Positions 59,371-64,000 of a stretch of DNA of 64,000 nt are shown here, one piece after another (positions within the stretch are counted from its first letter, which is position 1; each line of letters begins with the position of its first letter). The notes under the pieces were generated by a model that saw nothing but the letters and a program-made list of their open reading frames with translations, was not told where the DNA came from and searched no databases. A program made the translations under genes and the position numbers. This DNA comes from DATDEW01 sp046590205 (GTDB taxonomy: Bacteria; Bacteroidota; Ignavibacteria; Palsa-1295): positions 1 through 64,000 of the forward strand of contig JBKJTT010000022.1 in NCBI GenBank assembly GCA_046590205.1, written 5' to 3'.

Positions 59371-61092
59371 CTACTCCACTAACAACCTCACCGTTTTCGT
59401 CTTATCCCCTACCGAAATTCTACAATAATATATTCCGGAAAGATAAACATTGGCATTACTCTCAAGCAGCTTTTCGTAATTTCCTTGAGGTACAACTTCA
59501 TCCACTACTGTTTGAATATCTCTTCCAAGAACATCAGATATTTCTATATGAACAAGTGATGAGTTCGGCACTGAATATCGAAGTGTTGTTCTTCCGCTAA
59601 ACGGATTTGGATAGGCAGAGATATGTATTTCTTCATCGGTAATATTCGGAGCCGAAAGAGTTACTGAATCAGTTATAGGAAAACGCCAGAATGAAAGTGC
59701 GCCGACACCACGCGAGTTCACAAGCCACGGACCTTCATAGATAACAGCAAACTTGTTGTAATTCAGATCCGGCAAGTACGAAATAACGTTTGCGTTCGAT
59801 GGCGACTTCAAATGCAATACAAGTTTATTGCCTTCGGTTGAGATGCTTATCACTGATGATGTGTCAGTGCCAAGATAGAAATAATCTTTGAGCACAGCAG
59901 GTACTCCGCTCACAACGGTATCGCTCGTAAGCTTAAGTGATGCACCTGCAGACGTGAATTGCAATACAAGTTTATCACGAGATGGACTGCGATAATATGC
60001 TTTGATAATGTTCGGCGGATCAATGGCGAGAGTATCATCCGAACCATAGAAATCACGAGCTACTTGTTTATAGACCATATCTCCAATGCTTGTATATCCG
60101 GCGGTGGTATAATGGCATCCGTCATGGCCACCAATACCCATCACTGATACCTGTACAACATCGGGCAATGAGTCAGCGATTGTCCGCTGGAGATTCCGAA
60201 TCGGTGAAGACTCGCCTCCGCAGCCCATGTGATGTTGGAACATATAGAGCTTCTTGAAGTTCGGGTAGTCCTCTTTCCAATCATCATACATTGCCTTGAA
60301 GTTACCGTAGTAACCGGGTAATGAATTTGATTCGCCTTGATACCAGAAGATCGCCTTCGCGGCTTCTGCTACTTTGGCCTTTTGTATGCGATAGAGCAAG
60401 CTTCCATAAATAGTATTTAGTGTTAAGGGTTTTGTGTCGTTTCGTTGATGTGCTTCAATCCGTGTACCGCCGACACCGCCATTGATAAGACATGTAGGCA
60501 TTCCTTGCTCTTCGAGGATACGTTGCTGCAAACGCAACCCCCACGTCCCTACATTCGGTGCTGTCGCTGAGAGCACTGCCACCGAGCGCGCCCAAAGTGT
60601 ATCCTTAGGATTTGCTGATGCCGTGATACCGAAGGTGCGGCAGTATTCGTCGCTGTAAAGATTTCCGACATCGCCCGTCCATACCGTGTTCGACTGTCCA
60701 TCAATGATATACACATCACCGCATACAATGCTATCACGAAATGCAATCAGCGAATCACCTGAAAGAGAATGAACATAGACAGACAAATCATGTTCTGAAA
60801 GCCCCGCATAAATTTTCGGAAGCAGTTCAAACTCTGAGACGTTGTTGGAGTATAGAAGCGGGGTTGATAGACGCTGCATAAACTCACCATTTTGTGTGAT
60901 GATGGTGAATACTGAATCATATCTCTGGTTGAGCGATCTGCCTGCGATACGAACGACAGCCGTGTTCTGGGCATCGCGCGGAAAAAGTTGATAGCGTTGG
61001 GGTATCTCCGTCAAAAGTACATCGTCAGCAGCTTGCGCGTGAGCTTGCAAAGAAGCAAGCAGTAAGAGTAGAGTTGGGGTGAGTATCTTCAT
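59371..61092 (-). CDS. SGNH-type sialate O-acetylesterase-like protein with T9SS domain
   Basis: 573 residues. Sec signal (MKILTPTLLLLLAS, cleavage near AHAQ). SASA/CE6-like esterase features: CGDVYIIDGQSNTVW (the GQSN block with the catalytic Ser), NGGVGGTRIEAHQ, AIFWYQGESN and the late GGHDGCHYTTAGY (D-x-x-H for catalytic His). These enzymes remove O-acetyl groups from sugars. The C-terminus is a type A T9SS domain (YPNPFSGRTTLRYSVP, then LSGIYYCRISVGDK). It is secreted and likely cell-surface attached. Confidence 0.85.
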   Translation of the reverse strand: MKILTPTLLLLLASLQAHAQAADDVLLTEIPQRYQLFPRDAQNTAVVRIAGRSLNQRYDSVFTIITQNGEFMQRLSTPLLYSNNVSEFELLPKIYAGLSEHDLSVYVHSLSGDSLIAFRDSIVCGDVYIIDGQSNTVWTGDVGNLYSDEYCRTFGITASANPKDTLWARSVAVLSATAPNVGTWGLRLQQRILEEQGMPTCLINGGVGGTRIEAHQRNDTKPLTLNTIYGSLLYRIQKAKVAEAAKAIFWYQGESNSLPGYYGNFKAMYDDWKEDYPNFKKLYMFQHHMGCGGESSPIRNLQRTIADSLPDVVQVSVMGIGGHDGCHYTTAGYTSIGDMVYKQVARDFYGSDDTLAIDPPNIIKAYYRSPSRDKLVLQFTSAGASLKLTSDTVVSGVPAVLKDYFYLGTDTSSVISISTEGNKLVLHLKSPSNANVISYLPDLNYNKFAVIYEGPWLVNSRGVGALSFWRFPITDSVTLSAPNITDEEIHISAYPNPFSGRTTLRYSVPNSSLVHIEISDVLGRDIQTVVDEVVPQGNYEKLLESNANVYLSGIYYCRISVGDKTKTVRLLVE

Positions 61093-61113
61093 GGTACGAA
61101 AATACGAAATAAA

Positions 61114-62538
61114 TTAGTTCGCAGCAATTTTATTTATCATGCCCTGAAATATAAAGCCATGGAAAGGAAGGACAGCGTACCAATACATTCTTCCTAACAC
61201 TCCTAAGGGTCTGAACGTAGCGGTTTGAGTGAGGATGTTGTTCTCATCAATTTTGAATTCTAACCACGCTTCTCCCGGCAGCTTCATTTCAGCATAAAGC
61301 AATAATCTTTTTTCTTGTTTGTTGGCTAATAGAACCCTCCAAAAATCTAACGCCTCGCCAACAGATATTTCCGTATCACTCTTTCTGCCTCTTCTCATGC
61401 CAACGCCACCAATTAGCTGGTCTAAGAATCCTCTGACCTCCCATAACCAGTTACCATAGTACCAACCTGTTTTGCCACCAATTGACCATATTTTATTGAG
61501 GGTAACTATACTATCAATAACATGAACAGTGCGTACATCTATAAAACATCCGTTCACAGGTACTTCAATATAGTGTGAGATACCCTTTCGCAGCAGAGCA
61601 CTTGTTTGAGCATCTTTCCAGCTCGATAATACCTGATTCTGCTCAATCTTGTCGAAGGCGAGCTGTATAGAGGCATCATAACCAATCAAAGTAATCCCCA
61701 GAACTTCTGCAAGATCATTCGGCTTACAGATCATCTCTATTTTCATGCTATTGACCAAATTCTTCGCCAATGAAAATGATGTCGCTGTTACAAAATATAA
61801 CCAATATGAAGAAATCTTAGGAGTCATGACAGGCACAATAAGGATTCGTCGTTTGAGCCCTCTGATCTTCGCAAAATGTAAGAGCATCTCCTTATAGCTT
61901 AATATATCCGGTCCCCCTATATCATAGCTTTTGTCAAAGGTCTCTTTATTGTCAATTACTCCACGTAAAAATTCAATTACATTGCGAATAGCAATAGGTT
62001 GACATTTTGTTTTTAACCACCGAGGAGTGATCATAAACGGTAGTTTTTCGACCAAATCACGGATAATTTCGAACGAAGCGCTGCCCGAACCTACTATAAT
62101 GCCTGCTCTTAATGTAGTAAGGGCAAATGTAGAGCCGGATAAGATATCCTCTACATTTTTTCGTGAGGATAAATGCTTTGATAATGCAGCAATATTAATT
62201 ATACCGCTTAAATAGATAACCTGGCGAGCAGTTGTTTCTTGAATTCTGTCCTTGAAGTTTGCCGCACATATCTGTTCCATATCCTCAAAGTCTCCACTTT
62301 GGGTGGACATTGAATGAATAAGATAATATGCGACTTCTATATCATCGGGAATGGCTTCTAGGCTATTTCTATCTAAAAAATCAACCTGAATAACACTTAG
62401 ATTTGCAGAGGAGTACCCTTTCTTGTTAAATCTATGAACATCTCTTACACAACATACTACGTGGTGTCCGTTTTCGAGGAGAACAGGGAGTAATCGCTGT
62501 GCAATATAACCGGTAACACCGGTAAGTAAGATTTTCAT
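61114..62538 (-). CDS. NAD(P)-binding SDR with DUF2867 C-terminal domain
   Basis: 474 residues. The N-terminal about 290 residues are an atypical extended SDR/NmrA-like fold (LLTGVTGYIAQRLLP with the GxxGxxA/G motif, then YLIHSMST, then IYLSGIINIAAL). The C-terminal about 160 residues match DUF2867 (YGNWLWEVRGFLDQLIGGVGMRRGR, GEALDFWRVL, ETAEM-like LYAEMKLPGEAWLEF). These fusions are common in several phyla and of unknown function. Confidence 0.85.
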   Translation of the reverse strand: MKILLTGVTGYIAQRLLPVLLENGHHVVCCVRDVHRFNKKGYSSANLSVIQVDFLDRNSLEAIPDDIEVAYYLIHSMSTQSGDFEDMEQICAANFKDRIQETTARQVIYLSGIINIAALSKHLSSRKNVEDILSGSTFALTTLRAGIIVGSGSASFEIIRDLVEKLPFMITPRWLKTKCQPIAIRNVIEFLRGVIDNKETFDKSYDIGGPDILSYKEMLLHFAKIRGLKRRILIVPVMTPKISSYWLYFVTATSFSLAKNLVNSMKIEMICKPNDLAEVLGITLIGYDASIQLAFDKIEQNQVLSSWKDAQTSALLRKGISHYIEVPVNGCFIDVRTVHVIDSIVTLNKIWSIGGKTGWYYGNWLWEVRGFLDQLIGGVGMRRGRKSDTEISVGEALDFWRVLLANKQEKRLLLYAEMKLPGEAWLEFKIDENNILTQTATFRPLGVLGRMYWYAVLPFHGFIFQGMINKIAAN

Positions 62539-62578
62539 AAACTACTCCATCATATCAACCTATTCATTTGAGGAATGC

Positions 62579-63679
62579 TTACACATTAAACCTAAAGTGC
62601 ATGACATCACCGTCCTGAACTATGTACTCTTTCCCCTCGGAGCGATACACTCCAGCTTCTTTCGCGGCGGCTTCGGTCTTTAAGCGCATGATGTCTTCGT
62701 ACTTCATCGTTTCTGCGCGGATAAATCCCTTTTCAAAATCAGTATGAATTACTCCTGCCGCTTCAGGTGCTTTTGCACCTTTGCGGACCGTCCATGCGCG
62801 TGTCTCTTTCACACCTGCTGTAAAATATGTTTGCAAACCTAGCAGATCATATGCTTCGCGTACGATGGTATCAAGTCCGGCTTCTTTCATACCAAGTTCA
62901 TGTAAGAATGTCGTTCGCTCTTCAGGTGGAAGTTCGGCTAACTCCATCTCTATCTTCGCGCAAATACGTACCATCTTCGCACCGACAGATTCCGCTATCT
63001 TCTTCACCTCATCTATATACGCATTCCCTTCAACGACACCAACCTCATCGGTATTGGCAATGAACATTACGGGCTTGCGTGTGATAAGGTGCATATCACG
63101 TGCCCAGAGTTCTTCGTCATCATTTGCGAGTGCAAATGTACGCGCAAGTTTTCCTTCACCAAGATGTGCCGCGATACGCTGATAAAGGTCTGCCTCTGCT
63201 TTCGCCTTCGCATCTCCTGTCTTTGCTTTACGCGCCGCGCCGTCTATCTTTTTCTCGACGGTATCCATGTCCTTGAAGATAAGCTCTGCATTGATGATCT
63301 CGATGTCGCGAGTCGGGTTGACAGAGCCGTCAACGTGAATAACATTTGTATCATCGAAGCACCGAACAACATGCAGGATAGCATCAACATCACGGATATG
63401 CGAAAGGAATTGGTTGCCAAGCCCTTCGCCTGATGCCGCGCCTTTGACAAGCCCGGCTATATCGGTGAATTCTATCGTCGCCGGGACTTCCCTCTGCGTT
63501 TCATAGAGCTTTGCAAGATTGACCAAACGCTCATCAGGTACAACGACGACGCCAGTATTCGGCTCAATGGTGCAGAACGGGTAGTTTTCCGCCGCAGCGA
63601 GATTGCTTGCTGTGATTGCATTAAAAAGAGTAGATTTTCCGACATTCGGCAAGCCGACGATTCCGCAAGATAAGCCCAT
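62579..63679 (-). CDS. ychF: YchF, Obg-family redox-regulated ATPase
   Basis: 366 residues, full length. Walker A GLPNVGKST (about 8-16), the G3-like DIAGLVKGA (about 69-77), NTDEV in place of the GTPase NKxD (ATP specificity), then a coiled-coil insert and the C-terminal TGS-like region (TYFTAGVKETRAWTVRKG and VIHTDFEKGFIRAE). YchF associates with ribosomes and the response to oxidants. The ATG is at 63679; its leader carries ACTAACGACTA repeats. Confidence 0.95.
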   Translation of the reverse strand: MGLSCGIVGLPNVGKSTLFNAITASNLAAAENYPFCTIEPNTGVVVVPDERLVNLAKLYETQREVPATIEFTDIAGLVKGAASGEGLGNQFLSHIRDVDAILHVVRCFDDTNVIHVDGSVNPTRDIEIINAELIFKDMDTVEKKIDGAARKAKTGDAKAKAEADLYQRIAAHLGEGKLARTFALANDDEELWARDMHLITRKPVMFIANTDEVGVVEGNAYIDEVKKIAESVGAKMVRICAKIEMELAELPPEERTTFLHELGMKEAGLDTIVREAYDLLGLQTYFTAGVKETRAWTVRKGAKAPEAAGVIHTDFEKGFIRAETMKYEDIMRLKTEAAAKEAGVYRSEGKEYIVQDGDVMHFRFNV

Positions 63680-63712
63680 GAGTTAGTCGTTAGTTAGTAG
63701 TCTATAGTCGTT
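63680..63712 (-). repeat. ACTAACGACTA-type leader repeat before ychF
   Basis: On the minus strand the 33 nt before ychF read as repeats of actaacgactat / actaacgacta. The same type of string precedes fbp. Confidence 0.45.
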
Positions 63713-63744
63713 AGTACGTTTGGCGGGAGCATAAGGAAATGAGG

Positions 63745-63820
63745 GGCGGATTTGTTCCAGTACCGCACGGTCTCACCGTGCGAGTCCTTTCGCACACTAA
63801 GAGTGTGCGCTACCATTTAT
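63745..63820. repeat. Pair of palindromes in the ychF upstream gap
   Basis: gcacggt/accgtgc and cgcacact/agtgtgcg form two adjacent hairpins between 63750 and 63816, separated by about 10 nt, followed by gctacc. The form suits dispersed palindromic repeats. Confidence 0.5.
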
Positions 63821-63964
63821 ATTGGCACAGATATTGAAACATAATTTAAACTGTATAGTACATTATAGAAGAAGGAAGATTTATTCATGCGGCGTTGAGA
63901 CGACTTTTACATTTGTACAACTCACAGTACTTTCGTAAGGGTATTTATAATTCAACGCAACGTC

Positions 63965-64000
63965 ATGAAAACGAACATCCTACCAATCGCGCTGACAGTC
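63965..64000 (+). CDS. Start of an exported protein, cut by the window edge
   Basis: An ATG at 63965 begins MKTNILPIALTV, which looks like the n-region and early h-region of a Sec signal peptide. Only 12 codons are visible, so the product cannot be named. It diverges from ychF, with the palindromic repeats between. Confidence 0.4.
   Translation, partial: MKTNILPIALTV

Overview
The window looks like chromosomal DNA of a free-living Gram-negative bacterium of the Bacteroidota or a close FCB-group lineage (Kapabacteria or Ignavibacteria type; this placement is inference). The support is threefold. Five secreted proteins end in, or carry remnants of, a type IX secretion (T9SS, Por-type) C-terminal sorting domain. 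Several genes carry a TAnnTTTG -7 promoter box 27-33 nt before the start codon. Lipoproteins and PQQ or BNR propellers are abundant. GC content looks moderate by eye (mid-40s percent). I saw no rRNA, tRNA, CRISPR array, transposase, integrase or phage gene. UGA is used as a normal stop.

Layout. 1-7.7 kb: a GT-C glycosyltransferase cut by the left edge, a small HExxH protein, tmk, a DUF885 peptidase, and a minus-strand run of ECF sigma factor, anti-sigma factor, PQQ propeller and LolB/DUF4292-like lipoprotein. 7.7-16.9 kb: small accessory genes (ferritin-like, DinB-like, BNR/T9SS protein, BNR lipoprotein, DUF72, GNATs, YceI, DUF1801). 17-23.4 kb: gyrB, an Hcp-like exported protein, a DinB-like protein, an OmpA/PD40 protein, DUF2461. 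23.4-27.3 kb: an ECF sigma factor translationally coupled to two tandem-duplicated GT-C transferases. 27.4-31.8 kb: central metabolism (LacD-type aldolase, rpe, dapD) with a secreted thioredoxin and a lipoprotein. 31.8-39.5 kb: di-haem peroxidase, RsbW-like kinase with an unknown partner, a four-hairpin RNA-like element, an HRDC protein, a YfhO membrane protein, a methyltransferase, an SDR and an EVE protein. 39.5-46 kb: DUF1800 and DUF1501 export pair, lgt with a DUF836 glutaredoxin and a 56-aa membrane protein, MarR and YceI. 46-64 kb: T9SS propeller protein with an in-frame stop, fbp, a MntA/HepT module beside dut, nuclease-like and cytochrome c lipoproteins, a fibre-like surface protein, asnB, a poly-G-frameshifted metzincin, a PuuD-like membrane protein, a T9SS SGNH esterase, an SDR-DUF2867 protein, ychF, and the first codons of an exported protein.

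How it fits together. Much of the window serves the cell envelope: Sec, Tat, lipoprotein and T9SS export, three GT-C transferases plus a YfhO protein, Lgt, and two ECF sigma systems. The rest is scattered housekeeping. No large novel defence or biosynthetic system is evident. The items most worth checking are the G11 tract that splits the secreted metzincin, the in-frame UGA inside a T9SS signal, two strongly structured intergenic elements, an identical 19-nt leader shared by two distant yceI genes, and a family of palindromic intergenic repeats.
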